Below, piece after piece: positions 26,985 through 34,377 of a stretch of DNA of 64,000 nt (positions are counted from its first letter, which is position 1; each line of letters begins with the position of its first letter). This stretch comes from Lewinellaceae bacterium (GTDB taxonomy: Bacteria > Bacteroidota > Bacteroidia > Chitinophagales > Saprospiraceae). The translations under genes and the position numbers were made by a program. Location of the stretch: contig JACJYE010000013.1 in the NCBI GenBank assembly GCA_020636255.1, forward strand, positions 1-64,000. Direction: 5' to 3'. Below the pieces are notes generated by a model. The model saw only the letters and a program-made list of their open reading frames with translations. It did no database searches and was not told the origin of the DNA.

Positions 26985-27170
26985 ATGGAATATCGCATTC
27001 GCATCAAAGTTGGAAAAGAGCAGGCTTTTCTGCAGATCATCCGGGCGCTGCAATCTCTGGGCGTCGTCGAGATCGCCGAACGCGTTGTAACACCAGAACA
27101 AAACTCAAAACCGGAGTCCAGGCTCAAAGCCGATGAAGTGGCGAGCCAGTACCGGGACCTGGTCGATTGA
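26985..27170 (+). CDS. Small hypothetical protein between phoH and aroA
   Basis: 61 residues: an N-terminal beta strand (MEYRIRIKVGKEQAFLQII) followed by a helix and a polar C-terminus. The shape recalls the N-terminal strand-helix of small orphan antitoxin-like Bacteroidota proteins, but no toxin gene lies nearby and I cannot name the family. The ATG follows TACAGCC, with no strong ribosome-binding site. Its stop is 25 bases before the aroA start, which supports cotranscription. It could be a chance ORF. Confidence 0.5.
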   Translation: MEYRIRIKVGKEQAFLQIIRALQSLGVVEIAERVVTPEQNSKPESRLKADEVASQYRDLVD

Positions 27171-27195
27171 GCCATTTCCGAACACCCCCACATCC

Positions 27196-28437
27196 ATGAT
27201 CTATACTTTGCGACGGCCCAAAGGGCCTCTCACCGGCACGATCACGCTTGCCGGTTCCAAGAGCATCAGCAACCGCGCGCTCATCATCCGGGCATTGTGC
27301 GGTACGCCATTTCCCATCGAGCACCTGGCCAATGCCAGGGATACGGAGCTTTTGCAGGCCCTGTTGAACATCGGCGATAAAGTGCGCGACGCCGGCGCCG
27401 CCGGCACGACGTTCCGCTTTCTGACGGCCTACCTCGCCCTGCAGCCCGGCACACAGGTGCTGACCGGCACCGAGCGCATGAAGCAGCGGCCGATCAGGGT
27501 ATTGGTCGATGCCCTTCGCAGGCTGGGGGCACAGATCGAATACCTCGAAAACGAAGGTTATCCTCCATTGCAGATCGGGAGCCCTGAGAAAACAGGGCAG
27601 GCGGGGGAACTCACCATAACTGCAGGCACCTCCAGCCAGTACATTTCCGCCTTGTTGCTCATCGCACCTACCCTGCCAGGCGGCTTAAGGCTGAAGCTGG
27701 AAGGGCAAACCGTTTCCCGCCCCTACATAGAAATGACCCTTGGGTTGATGCAATACTTCGGCGTCGGGCACAGCTGGGAAGGCAACACCATTGAAGTGCG
27801 CCGCCAGGACTATGCCGCCCGCCCTTTTCGGGTGGAGGCCGACTGGTCGGCCGCTTCGTACTATTACGCTATGGCCGCCCTTTCCGGTGATGAAGTGGGC
27901 CTGCAGCTCAACGGCCTGTTTGCAGACAGCATGCAGGGCGACGCCGTTTTGTCGGAGATGATGCAGCATTTTGGCGTGGCGACGGAATTCAACGACGAAG
28001 GTATCCGGCTGACAAAAACAGCGAAGGCCTCAACTTCCGATTTCGAGTGGGATTTCCTGCGCTGCCCCGACCTTGCGCAAACGCTGGCCGTGGTATGCGG
28101 GGCATTGGGTACCGGTGGCCGCTTTTGCGGGCTGGAGACCCTGCGCATCAAGGAGACCGACCGAATTGCGGCCCTACAGGCCGAGCTATCGAAAGTAGGA
28201 GCAGGCATGGAAGCCCTTCCTGCCGGGCCGCAGGGGCGGCAATACTATGCGGTTAAGGGCAAAGCGCAGTGGGGCCAAAGCCCAACCTTCGCTACCTACG
28301 AAGACCACCGCATGGCCATGGCCTTTGCGCCCCTGGCCCTGCTCGGCGAGATCAGGGTATCGGAACCTATGGTTGTCGTGAAATCCTATCCGAGTTTCTG
28401 GGAAGACCTGCGTGGGCTGGGGTTTGAGGTGGAGTGA
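27196..28437 (+). CDS. aroA: 3-phosphoshikimate 1-carboxyvinyltransferase (EPSP synthase)
   Basis: 413 residues. The enzyme joins shikimate 3-phosphate and phosphoenolpyruvate in the sixth step of the shikimate pathway. Family motifs are GSKSISNRALIIRAL (residues about 17-31), AAGTTFRFLTAYLA (the GNAGT-type PEP loop), GTERMKQRPI, GTSSQYISALLL, KETDRIAALQAEL and EDHRMAMAFAPLAL near the C-terminus. The ATG at 27196 gives the usual N-terminus IYTLRRPKGPLTG; the in-frame ATG 63 bases upstream would overlap the small ORF and is rejected. Length is slightly short of E. coli AroA (427). A strong hairpin after the stop probably ends transcription. Confidence 0.95.
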   Translation: MIYTLRRPKGPLTGTITLAGSKSISNRALIIRALCGTPFPIEHLANARDTELLQALLNIGDKVRDAGAAGTTFRFLTAYLALQPGTQVLTGTERMKQRPIRVLVDALRRLGAQIEYLENEGYPPLQIGSPEKTGQAGELTITAGTSSQYISALLLIAPTLPGGLRLKLEGQTVSRPYIEMTLGLMQYFGVGHSWEGNTIEVRRQDYAARPFRVEADWSAASYYYAMAALSGDEVGLQLNGLFADSMQGDAVLSEMMQHFGVATEFNDEGIRLTKTAKASTSDFEWDFLRCPDLAQTLAVVCGALGTGGRFCGLETLRIKETDRIAALQAELSKVGAGMEALPAGPQGRQYYAVKGKAQWGQSPTFATYEDHRMAMAFAPLALLGEIRVSEPMVVVKSYPSFWEDLRGLGFEVE

Positions 28438-28455
28438 GGATGAAATACGTAAATG

Positions 28456-28495
28456 CAAGAAAGCGTAAACGGCCATAGCCATTTACGCTTTCTTG
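28456..28495. terminator. Bidirectional hairpin terminator between aroA and the OmpA-like gene
   Basis: Perfect 14-bp inverted arms CAAGAAAGCGTAAA (28456-28469) and TTTACGCTTTCTTG (28482-28495) around a 12-base loop. It is centred between the convergent stops of aroA (28437) and the OmpA-like gene (28526). The stem is AT-rich at its base and lacks a long U-run, so rho-independence is uncertain. Confidence 0.55.
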
Positions 28496-28525
28496 TATTC
28501 TTACTGTCACGCACGCTCGCATTTC

Positions 28526-29704
28526 CTACCCACTCGAATCCCGCATATCGAGGATCTTGATCTCCACGCGTTGGTTTTGCCTTCTCCCGTAGGGTGTTTT
28601 ATTGGAAGCAATAGGATGGCGTTTGCCGTAGCCTTTGAATTGCAGCCTTTTTCTGGAAATACCTTTAGATGCCAGGTAATCGGTTACCGCTTTGGCGCGT
28701 GCGGTAGAAAGTTTATCGCAATAATCGTCGGGAGGCAGGTTGTTGGTATGGCCGCCGATCTCGACCACGACATCTTCGTTGTCGGCAAGGAAAGCGTAGA
28801 TGTCATTGAGCAGGGAATAGGATTCCTTGCTGATGCGGGCGCTATCGGCCTCGAAATAGAGTTTATCCAGTTTGATGCTCTGCCCTTTGCTCATTTCCGA
28901 GCGCTTGACCCCGGCGATGGTTTTTTCCGGTTCGGGCTCCGGTTTGGACGCTGCTTTGGGCGTAGTAGTGACGGGCTGTTCCTGGGTTTTCGGCTTGGGC
29001 GGCGTATTCTGCTTAGGCGGGTCGGCCTTGGCTACTTCGGCCGCTGTTTCTTCCGGTTCTTCGGGTACCGGCTGGTCGCAGGGTATCGGCTTTATGGGCG
29101 ATGCGTTGTCTACCAGCACATTGCCGTTGTAGGGGAAGAGCGTGGGCGTTTCGTAGAATGCCTGTATCGTGATGTAGGAGTAATCGGCGATGGGTTCGAA
29201 CTTGAAATTGTATTGCAGCCACCGGTTATTTATGATGAGGTTGGTCTCGTCGAGCAGGTATTGTTTATCACAATGGCCGAAGCCGCCGTAGATGCGGATC
29301 TTCGCCGGGGTTACGTAGTTCGTCGTTTCGTTGCTGGACCGGCTCAGGCTGATGTAGAGTTCCGAACGGGCCAGATAAAGGCTGAACTCGTAGCATTGCC
29401 CCTTTTTCATCGGCCTGCTGAGGCGTTGGGAAACGGCTTCCCAGGTATCGTTATCCCGTACGACCATTCCCAGGTAGGTATTGCCGTGGAAGGCCGGTTT
29501 AGTCACGCTAAAATCGCCGCTGGGTTGAACGTCGGGTGGAGATTCGTTGGGAAAGCCGCAATCGAACCAGCCGCTCGGTTCCTTACTATGCCTGGGGAAA
29601 TCCTCGAAAGATGGATTAACCAGATAAATGGGTTCTTCCTGGCCAAACCCCAGATAACAAAAAGCCAATACCAGCAGTGACAACAACGAACTTCGTTTCC
29701 TCAT
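28526..29704 (-). CDS. OmpA-family outer-membrane protein with N-terminal beta-sandwich
   Basis: 392 residues. A signal peptide (about 1-21, LSLLVLAFCYLGFGQ) precedes a beta-rich region (about 25-200: YLVNPSFEDFPRHSKEPSGW..., ILVDNASP-like end) that looks like a carbohydrate-binding-type sandwich. A Pro/Glu/Lys linker (about 205-265) follows. The C-terminal OmpA peptidoglycan-binding domain (about 275-390) reads LYFEADSARISKES, VVEIGGHTNN, LSTARAKAVTDYLASKGISR and QNQRVEIKIL. It probably links the outer membrane to the wall; the N-terminal ligand is unknown. Codon use is ordinary for the window and the gene appears monocistronic. Confidence 0.9.
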   Translation of the reverse strand: MRKRSSLLSLLVLAFCYLGFGQEEPIYLVNPSFEDFPRHSKEPSGWFDCGFPNESPPDVQPSGDFSVTKPAFHGNTYLGMVVRDNDTWEAVSQRLSRPMKKGQCYEFSLYLARSELYISLSRSSNETTNYVTPAKIRIYGGFGHCDKQYLLDETNLIINNRWLQYNFKFEPIADYSYITIQAFYETPTLFPYNGNVLVDNASPIKPIPCDQPVPEEPEETAAEVAKADPPKQNTPPKPKTQEQPVTTTPKAASKPEPEPEKTIAGVKRSEMSKGQSIKLDKLYFEADSARISKESYSLLNDIYAFLADNEDVVVEIGGHTNNLPPDDYCDKLSTARAKAVTDYLASKGISRKRLQFKGYGKRHPIASNKTPYGRRQNQRVEIKILDMRDSSG

Positions 29705-29870
29705 TTCTTTTTCGGTTTATTCTAAAATCAACGTTTTAAGGGGGTATTTTAGTTGTAATGGGATGCAACGGCCGCCGTAAATGGCCCGTCAGGGCAGCGG
29801 TGACGGCGGTCTTATAATAGGGGGAACCCGTTTGTTAACGAAATAACCCACCTGTTTAGCATATCGGCCG

Positions 29871-30150
29871 GAGGTTGTCTCAGAAGTAAGCTTTGAGGTT
29901 TTTCCGGCAAATATTGAACCGCGAGACGCAAAGCAGGTTCCCGCAAAGGGCGCTAAGGCCTCGCAAAGGGCGCTAAAGTGGTTTTCATCTCTCTTGGCGT
30001 ACTTCGCGTTACCTTGGCGTACTTCGCGGGAGAAATCCTGGAGGTTCCCGCTAAGGACGCTAAGGTATTTTACCACACTTGGCGTCCTCATATCTTTGCG
30101 GTTAGTTATTCTGCAGGTTTTCCTTATGCAGGCTCTTTTGAGACAGCCCC
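29871..30150. mobile_element. Miniature inverted-repeat element, GGGGCTGTCTCAAAAG family (copy 3)
   Basis: 280 bp. Left end GAGGTTGTCTCAGAAG; right end, in reverse complement, GGGGCTGTCTCAAAAG. The first 130 bp and last 45 bp are nearly identical to 23400-23758, with a shorter middle. It ends 12 bases from the stop codon of the glutaryl-CoA dehydrogenase gene. No ORF. The remaining part of the 458-bp gap (29705-29870) shows only the presumed promoter area of the OmpA-like gene, with a GGCCGCCGTAAATGGCCCG-type palindrome near 29770. Confidence 0.6.
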
Positions 30151-30162
30151 CGGCTGCCTGTT

Positions 30163-31386
30163 TTATGAAAATGCGTTGAGCCCGGTGACGTCCATACCTG
30201 TGATGAGCAGGTGGATATCGTGGGTCCCTTCATACGTCAGTACGGTTTCCAGGTTCATCAGGTGGCGCATCACCGGGTATTCGTTGGTGATACCCATGCC
30301 GCCGTGGATCTGGCGTGCTTCCCGGGCTATTTCCAGGGCCATGTTCACGTTGTTGCGTTTGGCCATGGAGATCTGTGCGGGTGTCGCTTTGCCCTGGTTG
30401 GCGAGGGTGCCGAGCCGCCACGTGAGCAGTTGGGCCTTCGTGATCTCGGTGATCATTTCCGCCAGTTTTTTCTGTGTTAGCTGGAACCCTCCGATGGGCC
30501 TGCCGAACTGCTGGCGCTCCAGCGAATACCGGAGTGAGGAATCGTAGCAGTCCATCGCTGCGCCGATAGCGCCCCAGGCGATGCCATAACGTGCTTTCGA
30601 CAGGCAGGAGAGCGGGCCTTTCATGCCTCTGATCTCCGGAAAGACATTTTTCTTCGGCACGCGAACGTCCTCGAAGACGAGCTCACCGGTAATAGATGCC
30701 CGCAGCGACCATTTGCCGTGGATCTCGGGAGCTGAGAAACCCTTCATATCCTTCTCGACCACCATGCCTCTGACGATGCCTTCCTCATCTTTTGCCCATA
30801 CTACTGCGATGTCGGCCACCGGAGAATTGGTGATCCACATTTTAGCGCCGTTGAGGATGTATGCGTCGCCGTCGTCCTTGATATTGGTTACCATACCCGC
30901 CGGGTTGGAGCCATAATCGGGCTCCGTCAGGCCGAAGCAGCCGATGAATTCACCCTGGCCCAGTTTGGGAAGGTATTTGCGCCTTTGTTCTTCTGAGCCG
31001 AAGCGGTAGATCGGGTACATGACCAGTGAACCCTGTACGGAAGCCATCGACCGCACCCCTGAGTCGCCGCGTTCCAGTTCCTGCATGATCACGCCATAGG
31101 CCATTTCATCCATGCCACCGCCGCCGTATTCCACCGGCAGGCTGGGCCCGAAGGCGCCGATCTCAGCCAGCCCTTTGAACAGGTGTGAGGGGCATTCCGC
31201 ACGTTCGGCGTATTCCTCGATGATGGGGGTTACTTCCTGCTTGACCCAGCTGCGTACGGCATCACGGGCAAGGAGGTGGTCCTCCTCCAGCAGTTCATCG
31301 ATGTTGTAGTAATCGTGCCCCTGGAAACGGTCTTCTTTCGCTTTCTTAGCGATTGCGCCCGGAGCGCCATTGTTCTTACTGCTCAT
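30163..31386 (-). CDS. gcdH: Glutaryl-CoA dehydrogenase-type acyl-CoA dehydrogenase
   Basis: 407 residues. FAD enzyme; the closest remembered match is glutaryl-CoA dehydrogenase, which oxidises and decarboxylates glutaryl-CoA to crotonyl-CoA in lysine/tryptophan breakdown. Segments match human GCDH closely: GSEEQRRKYLPKL, CFGLTEPDYGSNP, GAKMWITNSPVADI, KWSLRASITGELVFEDV, ARYGIAWGAIGA, KRNNVNMALEIAR, and near the C-terminus YEGTHDIHLLITG, containing the catalytic glutamate, then a TGLNAF end. The ATG at 31386 is preferred over an in-frame upstream start at 31488 that adds 34 unlike residues. On the minus strand TACCTTTG at 31548-31541 may be its -7 box. A broader acyl-CoA dehydrogenase specificity cannot be excluded. 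Confidence 0.9.
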   Translation of the reverse strand: MSSKNNGAPGAIAKKAKEDRFQGHDYYNIDELLEEDHLLARDAVRSWVKQEVTPIIEEYAERAECPSHLFKGLAEIGAFGPSLPVEYGGGGMDEMAYGVIMQELERGDSGVRSMASVQGSLVMYPIYRFGSEEQRRKYLPKLGQGEFIGCFGLTEPDYGSNPAGMVTNIKDDGDAYILNGAKMWITNSPVADIAVVWAKDEEGIVRGMVVEKDMKGFSAPEIHGKWSLRASITGELVFEDVRVPKKNVFPEIRGMKGPLSCLSKARYGIAWGAIGAAMDCYDSSLRYSLERQQFGRPIGGFQLTQKKLAEMITEITKAQLLTWRLGTLANQGKATPAQISMAKRNNVNMALEIAREARQIHGGMGITNEYPVMRHLMNLETVLTYEGTHDIHLLITGMDVTGLNAFS

Positions 31387-31658
31387 GAGTACTGTTTTTT
31401 GGATTTTATTTGGCAGGCCTTCTATTTGCAACGAAAGGCCGTCAGGGCGCCCTCGCCCCGCCGGAAGCGCGTGTATAATCTGGCCCAAAGGGCTTTTTTC
31501 TGCTGCTTCCTGGCAGGAGGCCGAGGCTATGCCTGATCAGGGCAAAGGTAATCAATAAAAGGGTTCTAAACCATGGTGGCCGAAAGATGCTACCATAAAT
31601 TGAATGGCCAAGCGGCACATATTGCTTAATTTTAGCCTCGTTGAAAAAAATACACCTT

Positions 31659-32090
31659 ATGGCGCTTATTGTACTGGAGGGAGCCCGTTTTTTCGCCTAC
31701 CATGGCTACTACGAAGAAGAACGCATTCTCGGCAATGAGTTCATCCTCGACATCATCGCGAGCGTGGATATCAGCCAGGCGGCGGAAACAGATGAGCTTT
31801 ACGAAGGTGAAGAAGAGGATGAGAAAAAGCCGGTTACGGTCAATTATGAAACCATCTTTCTGCTTTGCCAGACGGAGATGCGCAAGCCCGCCAAACTGCT
31901 GGAGGCGCTGGCAGAGCGTATTGCCGGCCGGCTCGAAGATTATTTCGACAACCTCGATGGCCTGGTTGTGCGCCTGCGCAAGCTCCACCCTCCTGTCGGC
32001 GGGCGGGCCGACAGCGCCTGGGTGGCCACTGCCCGCGGCGACCTGGACCTCAGTTACCTGAGCCTGGTCAACAAATTGGCCAAACAGTAA
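31659..32090 (+). CDS. folB: Dihydroneopterin aldolase
   Basis: 143 residues. FolB cleaves dihydroneopterin to 6-hydroxymethyl-dihydropterin and glycolaldehyde in folate synthesis. The family start IVLEGARFFAYHGYYEEER is clear. FILDIIASVDISQAAETDEL follows, then an unusually acidic insertion (YEGEEEDEKKPVTVNYETIF). The catalytic-lysine segment is LVVRLRKLHPPVGG. The ATG at 31659 is chosen; a TTG at 31641 would add six residues (MKKIHL). It is slightly longer than the typical 120 residues because of the acidic loop. It stands alone, convergent with no gene, and a DUF4197 gene follows 141 bp later. Confidence 0.88.
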   Translation: MALIVLEGARFFAYHGYYEEERILGNEFILDIIASVDISQAAETDELYEGEEEDEKKPVTVNYETIFLLCQTEMRKPAKLLEALAERIAGRLEDYFDNLDGLVVRLRKLHPPVGGRADSAWVATARGDLDLSYLSLVNKLAKQ

Positions 32091-32231
32091 GTTACAAAAA
32101 ATAAGTTCGGCGATTTTGCAATGTGATGCAGGCTGGAAGCTTTAGAAAAGCGTGGAAGACAAGCCACATCGCAAAATCTCAGATAGAGAGCTTTTTTGAA
32201 CACTACTTATTCTTAAAAAAAATACCATATA

Positions 32232-32948
32232 ATGATCAAAAGAATCGCTGTTTTCCTGATGATCCTCAGCCTCTCGGCATGTACGGCCCAGCAGATACAG
32301 AGCACGTTAGATACGCTGGGCGGCGGGCAGGGGCTGACCACTTCCGAAATTGCATCGGGCCTGAAGCAGGCCCTGGAACTCGGCATCGGGGAAGGGGCGC
32401 AGCGCCTCTCCCAGAAAGACGGTTACTTTAAAAGCGCTTACAAGATATTGCTCCCACCCGAAGCCCGCAAAGTGACGGATAAGTTGAAAAACGTGCCTGG
32501 CTTCACGGAAGTAGAAGACATCGTTCTGGAGAAGATCAACCGGGGGGCCGAAGATGCCGCGAAAAAGGCCAAGCCCATTTTTGTGGACGCCATCAAGCAG
32601 ATGACGTTTTCCGATGCCCTGGACATCCTGATGGGCGAAGATAACGCCGCGACCCAGTACCTGAACCGGACGACCAACGACAAGCTCTACCAGGAGTTCA
32701 ACCCGGTCATCATCGAATCGCTCGATAAGTTCAATGCGAGGGATTACTGGGCGGATGCCGTTAATGCATACAACAAGATCCCTTTCGTGGAAAAGGCCAA
32801 CCCCGACCTTGACGATTACGTCACCCGCGAAGCGCTGAACGGCCTGTTCTCTATGGTTGAAAAAAAGGAAAAGCAGATCCGTACCGATATCAGTTCGCGC
32901 ACGACGGACCTGTTGAAGAAGGTGTTCGCCAAGCAGGACAACAAGTAG
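32232..32948 (+). CDS. DUF4197 family lipoprotein
   Basis: 238 residues. The signal peptide ends in a lipobox LSLSAC with Cys17, so the protein is probably a periplasm-facing lipoprotein. The mature part is helical: LTTSEIASGLKQALELGIGE, DGYFKSAYKILLPPEARKV, FVDAIKQMTFSDALDILMG, and YLNRTTNDKLYQEFNPVI. These are hallmarks of the DUF4197 family, whose function is unknown. Its stop is followed at once by an A-run that belongs to a hairpin terminator for the opposite strand. Confidence 0.88.
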   Translation: MIKRIAVFLMILSLSACTAQQIQSTLDTLGGGQGLTTSEIASGLKQALELGIGEGAQRLSQKDGYFKSAYKILLPPEARKVTDKLKNVPGFTEVEDIVLEKINRGAEDAAKKAKPIFVDAIKQMTFSDALDILMGEDNAATQYLNRTTNDKLYQEFNPVIIESLDKFNARDYWADAVNAYNKIPFVEKANPDLDDYVTREALNGLFSMVEKKEKQIRTDISSRTTDLLKKVFAKQDNK

Positions 32949-32951
32949 GGT

Positions 32952-32987
32952 AAAAAAAAAACTCCCGGATTGAAACCAATCCAGGAG
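32952..32987 (-). terminator. Rho-independent terminator on the minus strand
   Basis: Read on the minus strand: CTCCTGGATTG, a short loop, CAATCCGGGAG-type arm (32962-32987, one mismatch), then a run of ten T (32961-32952). This is a textbook terminator for transcription arriving from the S24 regulator gene (stop at 33153). On the plus strand the same hairpin follows the DUF4197 stop but has no U-run. Confidence 0.7.
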
Positions 32988-33152
32988 GGCGTATCAAAAA
33001 AACAGCAGGATAAAAATCTTCATCGCGGGCAGTACTCCATGCCCGGCGCTATTTGCGTGGCTGGAGCATCTGCCGGCGCCCGTTTGCGGGCTATCTGTAC
33101 GGTTCGATAGCAGTTGTTTTAAAACAAAACGCAAGCTTTTGTTTAAACAAAA

Positions 33153-33893
33153 TCAAAGGTCGCTGATCCGGCGGATGACCTGATAAAGCCGCGTGTATTC
33201 ATTGACCTCTTCTACAAAGGGGTCGTGCTCGAGGTGGTTGGCGGAGATCAGCTTCAGGTGCGTCGTCCGGCCTCGTGAATCGGTGATGCGCTGCACGTAC
33301 TTGACCCAGAGCTGGCCATTGTTCTTAATGGCGTAGATCTTGTTATCTCTCAGTTCGTGCATGCCGCTGACTTCCCTGCAAACGACCATGTCGCCGTCTA
33401 CGATGATGGGCTCCATACTATTACCTTTGATGGGGAAGGCCACCAGCCCGCCACCGGCCAGGCCGGGTATGCTGAAGTACTCATAATCCTCCCGGGCAAA
33501 ACCACCTACGTCGACAGCGCTGCCGGCAAAGGCTTCGGTAGTTGTGAACAGGATGTTACCGCTCAGGATCGCTCCTTTTACGCTGCTGGGCGCCACCGCT
33601 TTGGGCGCTTCCAGGCCAAAGGGTTCGCCGATGCCATCGATCATGTAGGTCTCGTTGACCCCATATTCTTCGCAGAGTGTGCGGGCGTGGCGGTAATCAA
33701 TGACGCGTTTGTCACTGGGGTTGAGGAAGGCCCGGATGATGTGCCCGTAGGATTTGTTGCCCAGGATGCGTTCGGCGAAATCCCCCATGCCTTTCCCATT
33801 CCGGTCGTTCTTGACGATCTCTCCCCGGTCTTCCAACATTTTAAATACCGTAATAAATCGCTCGTTCAATTCGAGCCTGTCTTCTCGGATCAT
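33153..33893 (-). CDS. S24/LexA-like transcriptional regulator (C1-type repressor)
   Basis: 246 residues. The N-terminal part (about 10-85) looks like an XRE-type helix-turn-helix domain (FAERILGNKSYGHIIRAFLN; TLCEEYGVNETYMIDG). The C-terminal S24 peptidase domain keeps the Ser-Lys dyad: Ser159 in KGNSMEP and Lys198 in LWVKYVQR. An Ala-Gly pair at 123-124 (FAGS) stands where LexA-like proteins are self-cleaved, so RecA-stimulated autocleavage is possible. No phage genes surround it, so a stress regulator is more likely than a prophage repressor. The upstream region has three TTGG/AAGCTTTTG-like words that could be operators, but none forms a convincing palindrome. A strong terminator lies 165 bp beyond the stop. 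Confidence 0.85.
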   Translation of the reverse strand: MIREDRLELNERFITVFKMLEDRGEIVKNDRNGKGMGDFAERILGNKSYGHIIRAFLNPSDKRVIDYRHARTLCEEYGVNETYMIDGIGEPFGLEAPKAVAPSSVKGAILSGNILFTTTEAFAGSAVDVGGFAREDYEYFSIPGLAGGGLVAFPIKGNSMEPIIVDGDMVVCREVSGMHELRDNKIYAIKNNGQLWVKYVQRITDSRGRTTHLKLISANHLEHDPFVEEVNEYTRLYQVIRRISDL

Positions 33894-34006
33894 AGTGATA
33901 ATTTTGCCGTTTCAAACAAAAGTCAAGCTTTTGGTTGGCAAAATAAAACAAAAAATTTTCAAAAACAAATTCATTTAAAAAATTTGTAAAAAAAACTTCT
34001 TGTGGT

Positions 34007-34375
34007 TGCGTGCTGAGGCAGGGCAATCGCATTTAAAAAAGTATTCTTCATCTCCCCCAGGCACGAACGTGGGAAGGCGCTCCACTTCTGGAATGCTTGG
34101 ATAATCCATGAAGAAAACCTCGCCTTGAATTGTAGCCAAAAAGCCATAAGGCCGATTATCCCTGCTATTGCAGCCAAGCAACAGCGAAAGCCCGGTAGCC
34201 TCTCCCTGGCAATCCGCCTTTAGCAGGTTTGGCGTTAAAAAACGGCCCGACACCGCTTTTTTTTGGTTCGTTTTTTGGCCGCCCAAAAAATGAACGAAGG
34301 AGATCGGGCAAAATCCAGGAGGCCCGATGATTAGCAAAGCATAAAATCAAATGCGATTGCCCTGCGTGCTGAGGC
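34007..34375. mobile_element. Miniature inverted-repeat element with 12-13 bp target duplication
   Basis: The element proper is 34020-34363 (344 bp). Ends are exact 15-bp inverted repeats: AGGGCAATCGCATTT at 34020-34034 and its complement at 34349-34363. It is flanked by the direct repeat TGCGTGCTGAGGC at 34007-34019 and 34363-34375 (12 bp if the shared T is counted to the inverted repeat). This is the hallmark of transposition. No transposase is inside. Short minus-strand frames are present, one protein-like stretch reading MDYPSIPEVERLPTFVPGG, perhaps a fragment of a former gene. It fills the 484-bp gap 33894-34377 between the S24 gene promoter and the aminotransferase stop codon. Confidence 0.75.
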
Positions 34376-34377
34376 CG

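Noticed and set aside
28493..29680. 395-codon plus-strand ORF opposite the OmpA-like gene
   Set aside because: No start context or family similarity; the minus-strand frame has a signal peptide and a full OmpA domain.
34020..34363. A real 120-codon gene on the minus strand
   Set aside because: The frame extends over the terminal repeat and target duplication of a transposon-like element; at most it is captured gene debris.
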